Shown here piece by piece: positions 36,601 through 48,573 of a DNA stretch of 64,000 nt (positions are counted from its first letter, which is position 1; each line of letters opens with the position of its first letter). Below the pieces are notes generated by a model, which worked only from the letters and a program-made list of their open reading frames with translations, did not search any database and was not told the origin of the DNA. The translations under genes were made by a program, and so were the position numbers. The stretch comes from Coriaria nepalensis (Eukaryota; Streptophyta; Magnoliopsida; Cucurbitales; Coriariaceae): the NCBI GenBank assembly GCA_027186245.1, contig CP114481.1, positions 22,103,501-22,167,500 on the forward strand, read 5' to 3'.

Positions 36601-37245
36601 AACTTGCAATTAATCTACTGAAGACAACAATGCATTATTTTTGCATTAAAAAGCATATCACTCTGTCTTTTCAATCATTAAATTGTTTGAAGGCACTTCA
36701 AACAAATTCTATTTTTGAATTTAGAACACGACTTTCATGCATAAGTTGCACTTGAACTATTGAAGGCAACTATTCATTTTTTTAGCCTTAAAGTCATATT
36801 ATTGCGTCTCTTTTAGTCATTAAATCTTTCTAGATCACTTCGAACGAAATTCGGCCTTTAAACATGACTTTCATGCATAACTTGCAGTTGATCTATTGAA
36901 GGCAACAATGCATTTGTTTAGCCTTAAAGTCTTGTCACTGAGTCTGTTCTAGTCATTAAATCATTCTAAATGAATTCGAACGAATTCCATTTTCGCCATT
37001 CAAACATTATTTTCTTACATAACTTGCAATTAATCTACTGAAGACAACAATGCATTATTTTTGCATTAAAAAGCATATCACTCAGTCTTTTCAATCATTA
37101 AATTGTTTGATGGCACTTCAAACAAATTCTATTTTTGAATTTAGAACACGACTTTCATGCATAACTTGCACTTGAACTATTGAAGGCAATTATTCATTCT
37201 TTTAGCCTTAAAGTCATATTATTGCGTCTCTTTTAGTTATTAAAT

Positions 37246-37381
37246 CTTTCTAAATCACTTCGAATGAAATTCGGCCTTTAAACATGACTTTCATGCATAA
37301 CTTGCACTTGATCTATTGAAGGCAACTATTCATTTTTTTAGCCTTAAAGTCATGTCACTGAGTCAGTTCTAGTCATTAAAT
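37246..37381 (+). repeat. Second C monomer with B-type patch
   Basis: The same exchange as in 33,466-33,601: 'ggcaactattca' with T7 at 37,321-37,340 inside a C monomer that otherwise has C flanks ('aattcggccttta', 'catgtcactgagtcag'). The upstream part also has the B-like 'tttcatgcataacttgcact', so the B tract could be longer here, starting near 37,290. Confidence 0.78.
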
Positions 37382-38221
37382 CATTCTAAATTAATTGGAA
37401 CAAATTCCATTTTCGCCATTCAAACATCATTTTCTTACATAACTCGCAATTAATCTACTGAAGACAACAATGCATTATTTTAGCATTAAAAAGCATATCA
37501 CTCAGTCTTTTCAATCATTAAATTGTTAGAAGGCACTTCGAACCAATACTATTTTTGAATTTAGAACACGACTTTCATGCATAACTTCCACTTGATCTAT
37601 TGAAGGCAACTATTCATTTTTTTAGCCTTAAAGTCATATTATTGCGTCTCTTTTACTCATTAAATCTTTCTGAATCACTTCGAATGAAATTCGGCCTTTA
37701 AACATGACTTTCGTGCATAACTTGCAGTTGATCTATTGAAGGCAACAATGCATTTGTTTAGCCTTAAAGTCATGTCACTGAGTCTGTTCTAGTCATTAAA
37801 TCATTCTAAATTAATTAGAACGAATTCTATTTTCGCCCTTCAAACATTATTTTCTTACATAACTTGCAATTAATCTACTGAAGAAAACAATGCATTATTT
37901 TAGCATTAAAAAGCATGTCACTCAGTCTCTTCAATTATTAAATTGTTTGAAGGCACTTCGAACCAATTCTATTTTTGAATTTAGAACACGACTTTCATGC
38001 ATAACTTGCACTTGAGCTATTGAAGGCAACTATTCATTTTTTTAGCCTTAAAGTCATATTATTGCGTCCCCTTTAGTCATTAAATCTTTCTGAATCACTT
38101 CGAATGAAAATCGGCTTTTAAACATGACTTTCGTGCATAACTTGCAGTTGATCTATTGAAGGCAACAATGCTTTTGTTTAGCCTTAAAGTCTTGTCACTG
38201 AGTCAGTTCTAGTCATTAAAT

Positions 38222-38640
38222 CATTCTAAATTAATTCGAACGAATTCCATTTTTGCCATTCAAACTTTATTTTCTTACATAACTTGCAATTAATCTACTG
38301 AAGACAACAATGCATTATTTTAGCATTAAAAAGCATATCACTCAGTCTTTTCAATCATTAAATTGTTTGAAGGCACTTCAAACAAATTCAATTTTTGAAT
38401 TTAGAACACGACTTTCATGCATAACTTGCACTTGAACTATCGAAGCAACTATTCATTTTTTTAGCCTTAAAGTCATATTATTGCGTCTCTTTTAGTCATT
38501 AAATCTTCCTAAATCACTTCGAACGAAATTCGGCCTTTAAACATGACTTTCCTGCATAACTTGCAGTTGATCTATTGAAGGCAACAATGCATTTGTTTAC
38601 CCTTAAAGTCATGTCACTGACTCTCTTCTAGTCATTAAAT
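38222..38640. repeat. 419-bp trimer with 1-base deletion
   Basis: The B monomer reads 'actatcgaagcaactattc' near 38,440, lacking one G of the usual 'gaaggcaac'. This unit directly precedes the three tetramers. Its A has 'ccatttttgccattc' and 'aaactttatt'. Confidence 0.88.
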
Positions 38641-39196
38641 CATTCAAAATTAATTCGAACGAATTCTATTTTCGCCCTTCAAACATTATTTTCTTACATA
38701 ACTTGCAATCAATCTACTGAAGACAACAATGCATTATTTTAGCATTAAAAAGCATATCACTCAGTCTTTTCAATCATTAAATTGTTTGATGTCAGTTCAA
38801 ACAAATTCTATTTTTGAATTTAGAACACGACTTTCATGCATAACTTGCACTTGAACTATTGAAGGCAACTATTCATTTTTTTAGCCTTAAAGTCATAGTA
38901 TTGCGTCTCTTTTAGTCATTAATTCTTTCTAAATCACTTCGAACGAAATTCGGCCTTTAAACATGACTTTCATGCATAACTTGCACTTGAGCTATTGAAA
39001 GCAACTATTCATTTTTTTAGCCTGAAAGTCATATTATTGCGTCTCTTTTAGTCATTAAATATTTCTAAATCACTTCGAACGAAATTCGACCTTTAAACAT
39101 GACTTTCGTGCATAACTTGCAGTTGATCTATTGAAGGCAACAATGCATTTGTTTAGCCTTAAAGTCATGTCAGTGAGTCTGTTCTAGTCATTAAAT
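38641..39196. repeat. 556-bp tetrameric unit 1: A-B-(C/B)-C
   Basis: Four monomers instead of three: A 38,641-38,782, B 38,783-38,924, a C/B hybrid 38,925-39,060 and C 39,061-39,196. The hybrid starts as C ('aaattcggcctttaaac') and ends as B ('gcaactattca', T7, 'attattgcgtctc'). It keeps C's 136-bp length because the 6-bp gap lies in the C-derived half. The switch lies between about 38,955 and 39,000. An unequal exchange between C and B, shifted by one monomer, would produce this. Confidence 0.88.
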
Positions 39197-39752
39197 CATT
39201 CTAAATTAATTCGAACGAATTCTATTTTCGCCCTTCAAACATTATTTTCTTACATAACTCACAATTAATCTACTGAAGACAACAATGCATTATTTTAGCA
39301 TTAAAAAGCATATCACTCAGTCTTTTCAATCATTAAATTGTTAGAAGGCCCTTCGAACCAATACTATTTTTTAATTTAGAACATGACTTTCATGCATAAC
39401 TTCCACTTGATCTATTGAAGGCAACTATTCATTTTTTTAGCCTTAAAGTCATATTATTGCGTCTCTTTTAGTCATTAAATCTTCCTAAATCACTTCGAAC
39501 GAAATTCGGCCTTTAAACATGACTTTCATGCATAACTTGCACTTGAACTATGGAAGGCAACTATTCATTCTTTTAGCCTTAAAGTCATATTATTGCGTCT
39601 CTTTTAGTATTTAAATTTTTCTGAATCACTTCGAATGAAATTCAGCCTTTAAACATGACTTTCGTGCATAACTTGCACTTGATCTATTGAAGGCAACAAT
39701 GCATTTGTTTAGCCTTAAAGTCATGTCACTGAGTCAGTTCTAGTCATTAAAT
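39197..39752. repeat. 556-bp tetrameric unit 2: A-B-(C/B)-C
   Basis: A 39,197-39,338, B 39,339-39,480, C/B hybrid 39,481-39,616, C 39,617-39,752. The hybrid carries 'gaactatggaaggc' and 'ttcattcttttagcc', both repeated in the hybrid of the next tetramer but not of the previous one. The hybrid ends with 'agtatttaaat', a B variant seen elsewhere (for example 34,292). Confidence 0.88.
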
Positions 39753-40308
39753 CATTCTAAATTAATTGGAACTAATTCCATTTTCGCCATTCAAACATTA
39801 TTTTCTTACATAACTCGCAATTAATCTACTGAAGACAACAATGCTTTATTTTAGCATTAAAAAGCATATCACTCAGTCTTCTCAATCATTAAATTGTTTG
39901 AAGGCACTTCGAACTAATTCTATTTCTGAATTTAGAACACGACTTTCATGCATAACTTGCACTTGAACTATTGAAGGCAACTATTCATTTTTTTAGCCTT
40001 AAAGTCATAGTATTGCGTCTCTTTTAGTCATTAAATCTTTCTAAATCACTTCGAACGAAATTCGGCCTTTAAACATGACTTTCATGCATAACTTGCACTT
40101 GAACTATGGAAGGCAACTATTCATTCTTTTAGCCTTAAAGTCATATTATTGCGTCTCTTTTAGTCATTAAATCTTCCTAAATCACTTCGAACGAAATTCG
40201 GCCTTTAAACATGACTTTCATGCATAACTTGCACTTGATCTATTGAAGGCAACAATGCATTTGTTTAGCCTTAAAGTCATGTCACTGAGTCAGTTCTAGT
40301 CATTAAAT
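39753..40308. repeat. 556-bp tetrameric unit 3: A-B-(C/B)-C
   Basis: A 39,753-39,894, B 39,895-40,036, C/B hybrid 40,037-40,172, C 40,173-40,308. It shares 'gaactatggaaggc' with tetramer 2. The A opens 'attggaactaattcc', a form that continues in the next two trimers at 40,309 and 40,729. After this unit the array returns to trimers. Confidence 0.88.
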
Positions 40309-41989
40309 CATTCTAAATTAATTGGAACTAATTCCATTTTCGCCATTCAAACATTATTTTCTTACATAACTCGCAATTAATCTACTGAAGACAACAATGA
40401 ATTATTTTAGCATTAAAAAGCATATCACTCAGTCTTTTCAATCATTAAATTGTATGAAGGCACTTCAAACAAATTCTATTTTTGAATTTAGAACACGACT
40501 TTCATGCATAACTTGCACTTGATCTATTGGAGCCAACTATTCATTTTTTTAGCCTTAAAGTCATATTATTGCGTCTCTTTTAGTCATTAAATCTTCCTAA
40601 ATCACTTCGAACTAAATTCGGCCTTTAAACATGACTTTCATGCATAACTTGCACTTGATCTATTGAAGGCAACAATGCATTTGTTTAGCCTTAAAGTCAT
40701 GTCACTGACTCAGTTCTAGTCATTAAATCATTCTAAATTAATTGGAACTAAATCCATTTTCGCCATTCAAACATTATTTTCTTACATAACTCGCAATTAA
40801 TCTACTGAAGACAACAATGCTTTATTTTAGCATTAAAAAGCATATCACTCAGTCTTCTCAATCATTAAATTGTTTGAAGGCACTTCGAACTAATTCTATT
40901 TCTGAATTTAGAACATGACTTTCGTGCATAACTTGCACTTGATCTATTGAAGGGAACTATTCATTTTTTTAGCTTTAAAGTCATATTATTGCGTCTCTTT
41001 TAGTATTTAAATATTTCTAAATCACTTCGAATGAAATTCCGCCTTTTAAACATGACTTTCGTGCATAACTTGCAGTTGATCTATTGAAGGCAACAATGCA
41101 ATTGTTTAGCCTTAAAGTCATGTCACTGAGTCTGTTCTAGTCATTAAATCATTCTAAATTAATTCAAACAAATTCTATTTTCGCCCTTCAAACATTATTT
41201 TCTTACATAACTTGCGATTAATCTACTGAAGACAACAATGCATTATTTTAGCATTAAAAAGCATATCACTCAGTCTTTTCAATCATTAAATTGTTTGAAG
41301 GCACTTCGAACCAATACTATTTTTGAATTTAGAACACGACTTTTATGCATAACTTGCACTTGAACTATTGAAGGCAACTATTCATTTTTTTAGCCTTAAA
41401 GTCATATTATTGCGTCTCTTTTAGTCATTAAATCTTTCTAAATTACTTCGAACGAAATTCGGCCTTTAAACATGACTTTCGTATACAACTTGCAGTTGAT
41501 CTATTGAAGGCAACAATGCATTTGTTTAGCCTTAAAGTCATGTCACTGAGTCTCTTCTAGTCATTAAATCATTCAAAATTAATTCGAACGAATTCTAGTT
41601 TCGCCCTTCAAACATTATTTTCTTACATAACTTGCAATTAACCTACTGAAGACAATAATGCATTATTTTAGCATTAAAAAGCATATCACTCAGTCTTTTC
41701 AATCATTAAATTGTTTGAAGGCACTTCGAACCAATTCTATTTTTGAATTTAGAACACGACTTTCATGCATAACTTGCACTTGAGCTATTGAAGGCAACTA
41801 TTCATTTTTTTAGCCTTAAAGTCATATTATTGCGTCTCCTTTAGTCATTAAATCTTTCTGAATCACTTCGAATGAAAATCGGCCTTTAAACATGACTTTC
41901 GTGCATAACCTCCAGTTGATCTATTGAAGGCAACAATGCATTTGTTTAGCCTTAAAGTCATGTCACTAAGTCTGTTCTAGTCATTAAAT
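40309..41989. repeat. Four trimers after the tetramers (one of 421 bp)
   Basis: Starts are 40,309, 40,729, 41,150 and 41,570. Unit 40,729-41,149 is 421 bp because C reads 'ccgccttttaaacatg', with one extra T near 41,045. Unit 41,150 has 'cttgcgattaatc' and follows a C with 'tgcaattgttt'. The same ordered pair occurs at about 43,900-44,030 (offset 2,804 bp). Unit 41,570 has 'ctagtttcgccc' and 'acctactgaagacaataatg', forms also found at 44,374 and 44,794. Confidence 0.85.
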
Positions 41990-42273
41990 CATTCTAAATT
42001 AATTCGAACGAATTCTATTTTCGCCCTTCAGACATTATTTTCTTACATAACTTGCAATTAATCTACTGAAGACAACAATGCATTATTTTAGCATTAAAAA
42101 GCATATCACTCAGTCTTTTCAATCATTAAATTGTTTGAAGGCACTTCGTACCAATTCTATTTTTGAATTTAGAACACGACTTTCATGCATAACTTGCACT
42201 TGATCTATTGAAGGCAACTATTCATTTTTTTAGCCTTAAAGTCATGTCACTGAGTCTGTTCTAGTCATTAAAT
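41990..42273. repeat. 284-bp dimeric unit, A-(B/C), junction type 1
   Basis: A 41,990-42,131 is followed by a B/C hybrid 42,132-42,273. The hybrid is B up to 'ggcaactattca' and T7, then switches in the shared stretch 'tagccttaaagtcat' (42,231-42,245) to the C ending 'gtcactgagtctg'. One monomer-equivalent of 136 bp is lost. This is the leftmost dimer in the window. Confidence 0.9.
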
Positions 42274-45200
42274 CATTCTAAATTAATTCGAACGAATTCT
42301 ATTTTCGCCCTTCAAACATTATTTTCTTACATAACTTGCAATTAATCTACTGAAGACAACAATGCATTATTTTAGCATTAAAAAGCATATCACTTAGTCT
42401 TTTCAATCATTAAATTGTTTGAAGGCACTTCGAACCAATACTATTTTTGAATTTAGAACACGACTTTCATGCATAACTTGCACTTGATCTATTGAAGGCA
42501 ACTATTCATTTTTTTAGCCTTAAAGTCATATTATTGCGTCTCTTTTAGTCATTAAATCTTTCTGAATCACTTCGAATGAAATTCGGCCTTTGAACATGAC
42601 TTTCGTGCATAACTTGCAGTTGATCTTTTGAAGGCAACAATGCATTTGTTTAGCCTTAAAGTCATGTCACTGAGTCTCTTCTAGTCATTAAATCATTCTT
42701 AATTAATTAGAACGAATTCTATTTTCGCCATTCAAACATTGTTTTCTTACATAACTTGCAATTAACCTACTGAAGACAATAATGCATTATTTTAGCATTA
42801 AAAAGCATATCACTCAGTCTTTTCAATCATTAAATTGTTTGAAGGCACTTCGAACCAATTCTAGTTTCGAATTTAGACCACGACTTTCATGCATAACTTG
42901 CACTTGAGCTATTGAAGGCAACTATTCATTTTTTTAGCCTTAAAGTCATATTATTGCGTCTCCTTTAGTCATTAAATCTTTCTGAATAACTTCGAATGAA
43001 AATCGGCCTTTAAACATGACTTTCGTGCATAACTTGCAGTTGATCTATTGAAGGCAACAATGCATTTGTTTAGCCTTAAAGTCATGTCACTGAGTCTGTT
43101 CTAGTCATTAAATCATTCTAAATTAATTCGAACGAATTCTATTTTCGCCCTTCAAACATTATTTTCTTACATAACTTGCAATTAATCTACTGAAGACAAC
43201 AATGCGTTATTTTAGCATTAAAAAGCATATCACTCAGTCTTTTCAATCATTAAATTGTTTGAAGGCACTTCGAACCAATACTATTTTTGAATTTAGAACA
43301 CGACTTTCATGCATAACTTGCACTTGATCTATTGAAGGCAACTATTCATTTTTTTAGCCTTAAAGTCATATTATTGCGTCTCTTTTAGTCATTAAATCTT
43401 TCTAAATTACTTCGAATGAAATTCAGCCTTTAAACATGACTTTCGTGCATAACTTGCAGTTGATCTATCGAAGGCAACAATGCATTTGTTTACCCTTAAA
43501 GTCATGTCACTGACTCTCTTCTAGTCATTAAATCATTCAAAATTAATTCGAACGAATTCTATTTTCGCCCTTCAAACATTATTTTCTTACATAACTTGCA
43601 ATTAATCTACTGAAGACAACAATGCATTATTGTAGCATTAAAAAGCATATCACTCAGTCTTTTCAATCATTAAATTGTTTGCAGGCACTTCGAACCAATA
43701 CTATTTTTGAATTTAGAACACGACTTTCATGCATAACTTGCACTTGATCTATTGAAGGCAACTATTCATTTTTTTAGCCTTAAAGTCATATTATTGCGTC
43801 TCTTTTAGTCATTAAATCTTTCTAAATTACTTCGAACGAAATTCGGCCTTTAAACATGACTTTCGTATACAACTTGCAGTTGATCTATTGAAGGCAACAA
43901 TGCAATTGTTTAGCCTTAAAGTCATGTCACTGAGTCTGTTCTAGTCATTAAATCATTCTAAATTAATTCAAACGAATTCTATTTTCGCCCTTCAAACATT
44001 ATTTTCTTACATAACTTGCGATTAATCTACTGAAGACAACAATGCATTATTTTAGCATTAAAAAGCATATCACTCAGTCTTTTCAATCATTAAATTGTTT
44101 GAAGGCACTTCGAACCAATACTATTTTTGAATTTAGAACACGACTTTCATGCATAACTTGCACTTGATCTATTGAAGGCAACTATTCATTTTTTTAGCCT
44201 TAAAGTCATATTATTGCGTCTCTTTTAGTCATTAAATCTTTCTAAATTACTTCGAACGAAATTCGGCCTTTAAACATGACTTTCGTATACAACTTGCAGT
44301 TGATCTATTGAAGGCAACAATGCATTTCTTTAGCCTTAAAGTCATGTCACTGAGTCTCTTCTAGTCATTAAATCATTCAAAATTAATTCGAAGGAATTCT
44401 AGTTTCGCCCTTTAAACATTATTTTCTTACATAACTTGCAATTAACCTACTGAAGACAATAATGCATTATTTTAGCATTAAAAAGCATATCACTCAGTCT
44501 TTTCAATCATTAAATTGTTTGGAGGCACTTCGAACCAATACTATTTTTGAATTTAGAACACGACTTTCATGCATAACTTGCACTTGATCTATTGAAGGCA
44601 ACTATTCATTTTTTTAGCCTTAAAGTCATATTATTGCGTCTCTTTTAGTCATTAAATCTTTCTAAATTACTTCGAACGAAATTCGGCCTTTAAACATGAC
44701 TTTCGTATACAACTTGCAGTTGATCTATTGAAGGCAACAATGCATTTGTTTAGCCTTAAAGTCATGTCACTGAGTCTCTTCTAGTCATTAAATCATTCAA
44801 AATTAATTCGAACAAATTCTAGTTTCGCCCTTCAAACATTATTTTCTTACATAACTTGCAATTAACCTACTGAAGACAATAATGCATTATTTTAGCATTA
44901 AAAAGCATATCACTCAGTCTTCTCAATCATTAAATTGTTTGAAGGCACTTCAAACCAATTCTATTTTTGAATTTAGAACACGACTTTCATGCATAACTTG
45001 CACTTGAGCTATTGATGGCAACTATTCATTTTTTTAGCCTTAAAGTCATATTATTGCGTCTCTTTTAGTCATTAAATCTTTCTGAATCACTTCCAATGAA
45101 ATTCGGCCTTTAAACATGACTTTCGTGCATAACTTGCAGTTGATCTTTTGAAGGCAACAATGCATTTGTTTAGCCTTAAAGTCATGTCACTGAGTCTGTT

Positions 45201-46893
45201 CTAGTCATTAAATCATTCTAAATTAATTAGAACGAATTCTATTTTCGACCTTCAAACATTATTTTCTCACAAAACTTGCAATTAATCTACTGAAGACAAC
45301 AATGCATTATTTTAGCATTAAAAAGCATATCACTCAGTCTTTTCAATCATTAAATTGTTTGAAGACACTTCAAACCAATTCTATTTTTGAATTTAGAACA
45401 CGACTTTCATGCATAACTTGCACTTGAGCTATTGAAGGCAACTTTTCATTTTTTTAGCCTTAAAGTCATATTATTGCGTCTCTTTTAGTCATTAAATCTT
45501 TCTAAATCACTTCCTTCGAAATTCGGCTTTGAAACATGACTTTCGTATATAACTTGCAGTTGATCTATTGAAGGCAACAATGCATTTGCTTAGCCTTAAA
45601 GTCATGTCACTAAGTCTGTTCTAGTCATTAAATCATTCTAAATTAATTCGAACGAATTCTATTTTCGCCCTTCAAACATTATTTTCTTACATAACTTGCA
45701 ATTAATCTGCTGAAGACAACAATGCATTATTTTAGCATTAAAAAGCATATCACTCAGTCTTTTCAATCATTAAATTGTTTGCAGGCACTTCGAACCAGTA
45801 CTATTTTTGAATTTAGAACACGACTTTCATGCATAACTTGCACTTGATCTATTGAAGGCAACTATTCATTTTTTTAGCCTTAAAGTCATATTATTGCGTC
45901 TCTTTTAGTCATTAAATCTTTTTGAATCACTTCGAACGAAATTCAGCCTTTAAACATGACTTTTGTGCATAACTTGCAGTTGATCTATTGAAGGCAACAA
46001 TGCATTTGTTTAGCCTTAAAGTCATGTCACTGAGTCTCTTCTAGTCATTAAATCATTCTAAATTAATTAGAACGAATTCTATTTTCGCCCTTCAAACATT
46101 ATTTTCTTACATAACTTGTAATTAATCTACTGAAGACAACAATGCATTATTTTAGCATTAAAAAGCATATCACTCAGTCTTTTCAATCATTAAATTGTTT
46201 GAAGGCACTTCGAACCAATACTATTTTTGAATTTAGAACACGACTTTCATGCATAACTTGCACTTGATCTATTGAAGGCAACTATTCGGTTTTTTAGCCT
46301 TAAAGTCATATTATTGCGTCTCTTTTAGTCATTAAATCTTTTTGAATCACTTCGAACGAAATTCGGCCTTTAAACATGACTTTTGTGCATGACTTGCAGT
46401 TGATCTATTGAAGGCAACAATGCATTTGTTTGGCCTTAAAGTCATGTCACTGAGTCTGTTCTAGTCATTAAATCATTCTAAATTAATTAGAACGAATTCT
46501 ATTTTCGCCCTTCAAACATTATTTTCTTACATAACTTGCAATTAATCTACTGAAGACAACAATGCATTATTTTAGCATTAAAAAGCATATCACTCAGTCT
46601 TCCCAATCATTAAATTGTTTGAAGGCACTTCGAACTAATACTATTTTTGAATTTAGAACACAACTTTCATGCATAACTTGCACTTGATCTATTGAAGGCA
46701 ACTATTCATTTTTTTAGCCTTAAAGTCATATTCTTGCGTCTCTTTTAGTCATTAAATCTTTCTGAATCACTTCGAATGAAAATCGGCCTTTAAACATGAC
46801 TTTCGTGCATAACTTGCAGTTGATCTATTGAAGGCAACAATGCATTTGTTTAGAGTTAAAGTCATGTCACTGAGTCTCTTCTAGTCATTAAAT
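42274..46893. repeat. Eleven trimers, 42,274-46,893
   Basis: All units are 420 bp. C monomers with 'cgtatacaact' occur near 43,866, 44,286 and 44,706 (also 41,490). A monomers with 'ctagtttcgccc' and 'acctactgaagacaataatg' occur at 44,374 and 44,794. A 'cttccttcgaa' C lies near 45,512. 'ttgcaggcac' at the A/B joint occurs near 43,680 and 45,780. Nothing but satellite is seen. Confidence 0.88.
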
Positions 46894-47313
46894 CATTCAA
46901 AATTAATTCGAACGAATTCTATTTTCGCCCCTCAAACATTATTTTCATACATAACTCGCAATTAATCTACTGAAGACAACAATGCATTATTATAGCATTA
47001 AAAAGCATATCACTCAGTCTTCTCAATCATTAAATTCTTTGAAGGCACTTCGAACTAATACTATTTTTGAATTTAGAACACGACTTTCATGCATAACTTG
47101 CGCTTGATCTATTGAAGGCAACTATTCATTTTTTTAGCGTTAAAGTCATATTATTGCGTCTCTTTTAGTCATTAAATCTTTCTGAATCACTTCGAATGAA
47201 ATTCGGCCTTTAAAAATGACTTTCGTGCATAACTTGCAGTTGATCTATTGAAGGCAACAATGCATTTGTTTAGCCTTAAAGTCATGTCACTGAGTCTGTT
47301 CTAGTCATTAAAT
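46894..47313. repeat. Distant copy of the cccctcaaac / ctttgaagg unit
   Basis: A has 'cgcccctcaaac' and 'ttttcatacataactcgc', the joint 'aaattctttgaagg' is present, and B has 'cgaactaatac' and 'cttgcgcttgatc'. The last trait is shared with 29,822 and 31,082 (near 30,025 and 31,285), 15-17 kb upstream. Preceded by a C with 'tttagagttaaag', as is the copy at 48,574 (offset 1,680). Confidence 0.83.
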
Positions 47314-48573
47314 CATTCCAAATTAATTAGAACGAATTCTATTTTCGCCCTTTAAACATTATTTTCTTACATAACTTGCAATTAATCTACCGAAGACAAC
47401 AATGCATTATTTTTGCTTTAAAAAGCATATCACTCAGTCTTTTCAATCATTAAATTGTTTGAAGGCACTTCGAACCAATTCTATTTTTGAATTTAGAACA
47501 CGACTTTCATGCATAACTTGCACTTGATCTATTGAAGACAACTATTCATTTTTTTAGCCTTAAAGTCATATTATTGCGTCTCTTTTAGTCATTAAATCTT
47601 TCTAAGTCACTTCCTTCGAAATTCGGCCTTGAAACATTACTTTCGTATATAACTTGCAGTTGATCTATTGAAGGCAACAATGCAGTTGTTTAGCCTTAAA
47701 GTCATGTCACTGAGTATTTTCTAGTCATTAAATCATTCAAAATTAATTCGAACGAATTCTATTTTCGCCCTTCAAACATTATTTTCTTACATAACTTGCA
47801 ATTAATCTACTGAAGACAAAAATGCATTATTTTCGCATTAAATAGCATATCACTCAGTCTTTTCAATCATTAAATTGTTTGAAGGCACTTCAAACAAATT
47901 CTATTTTTGAATTTACAACATGACATTCATGCATAACTTGCACTTGAGCTATTGAAGGCAACTATTCATTTTTTTAGCCTTAAAGTCATATTATTGCGTC
48001 TCTTTTAGTCATTAAATCTTTCTGAATCACTTCGAATGAAAATCGGCCTTTAAACATGACTTTCGTGCATAACTTGCAGTTGATCTATTGAAGGCAACAA
48101 TGCATTTGTTTAGCCTTAAAGTCATGTCACTGAGTCTCTTGTAGTCATTAAATCATTCTAAATTAATTCGAACGAATTCTATTTTCGCCCTTGAAATATT
48201 ATTTTCTTACATAACTTGCAATTAATCTACCGAAGACAACAATGCATTATTTTTGCTTTAAAAAGCATATCACTCAGTCTTTTCAATCATTAAATTGTTT
48301 GAAGGCACTTCGAACCAATTCTATTTTTGAATTTAGAACACGACTTTCATGCATAACTTGCACTTGATCTATTGAAGACAACTATTCATTTTTTTAGCCT
48401 TAAAGTCATATTATTGCGTCTCTTTTAGTCATTAAATCTTTCTGAATCACTTCGAATGAAAATCGGCCTTTAAACATGACTTTCGTGCATAACTTGCAGT
48501 TGATCTATTGAAGGCAACAATGCATTTGTTTAGAGTTAAAGTCATGTCACTGAGTCTCTTCTAGTCATTAAAT
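47314..48573. repeat. Three trimers with two-unit internal repeat
   Basis: Units 47,314 and 48,154 share 'ctaccgaagac', 'tttttgctttaaaaag' and 'attgaagacaac' (offset 840). The middle unit, 47,734, has 'ttcgcattaaatagc' and 'tttacaacatgacattc'. Unit 48,154 ends with the 'tttagagttaaag' C that leads into the 48,574 copy. Confidence 0.83.

Larger units (their letters stand above)
33182..38221. repeat. Twelve 420-bp trimers, mosaic region
   Basis: Starts are 33,182 + 420k up to 37,802. Local repeats include the 'catttggtta' C form at 33,970 and 34,810 (offset 840). Many A monomers are of the 'ccattttcgccattc' / 'cataactcgca' subtype, and B monomers with 'agtatttaaat' occur near 34,292 and 36,392. 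No indel is present. Nothing other than satellite is visible. Confidence 0.85.
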
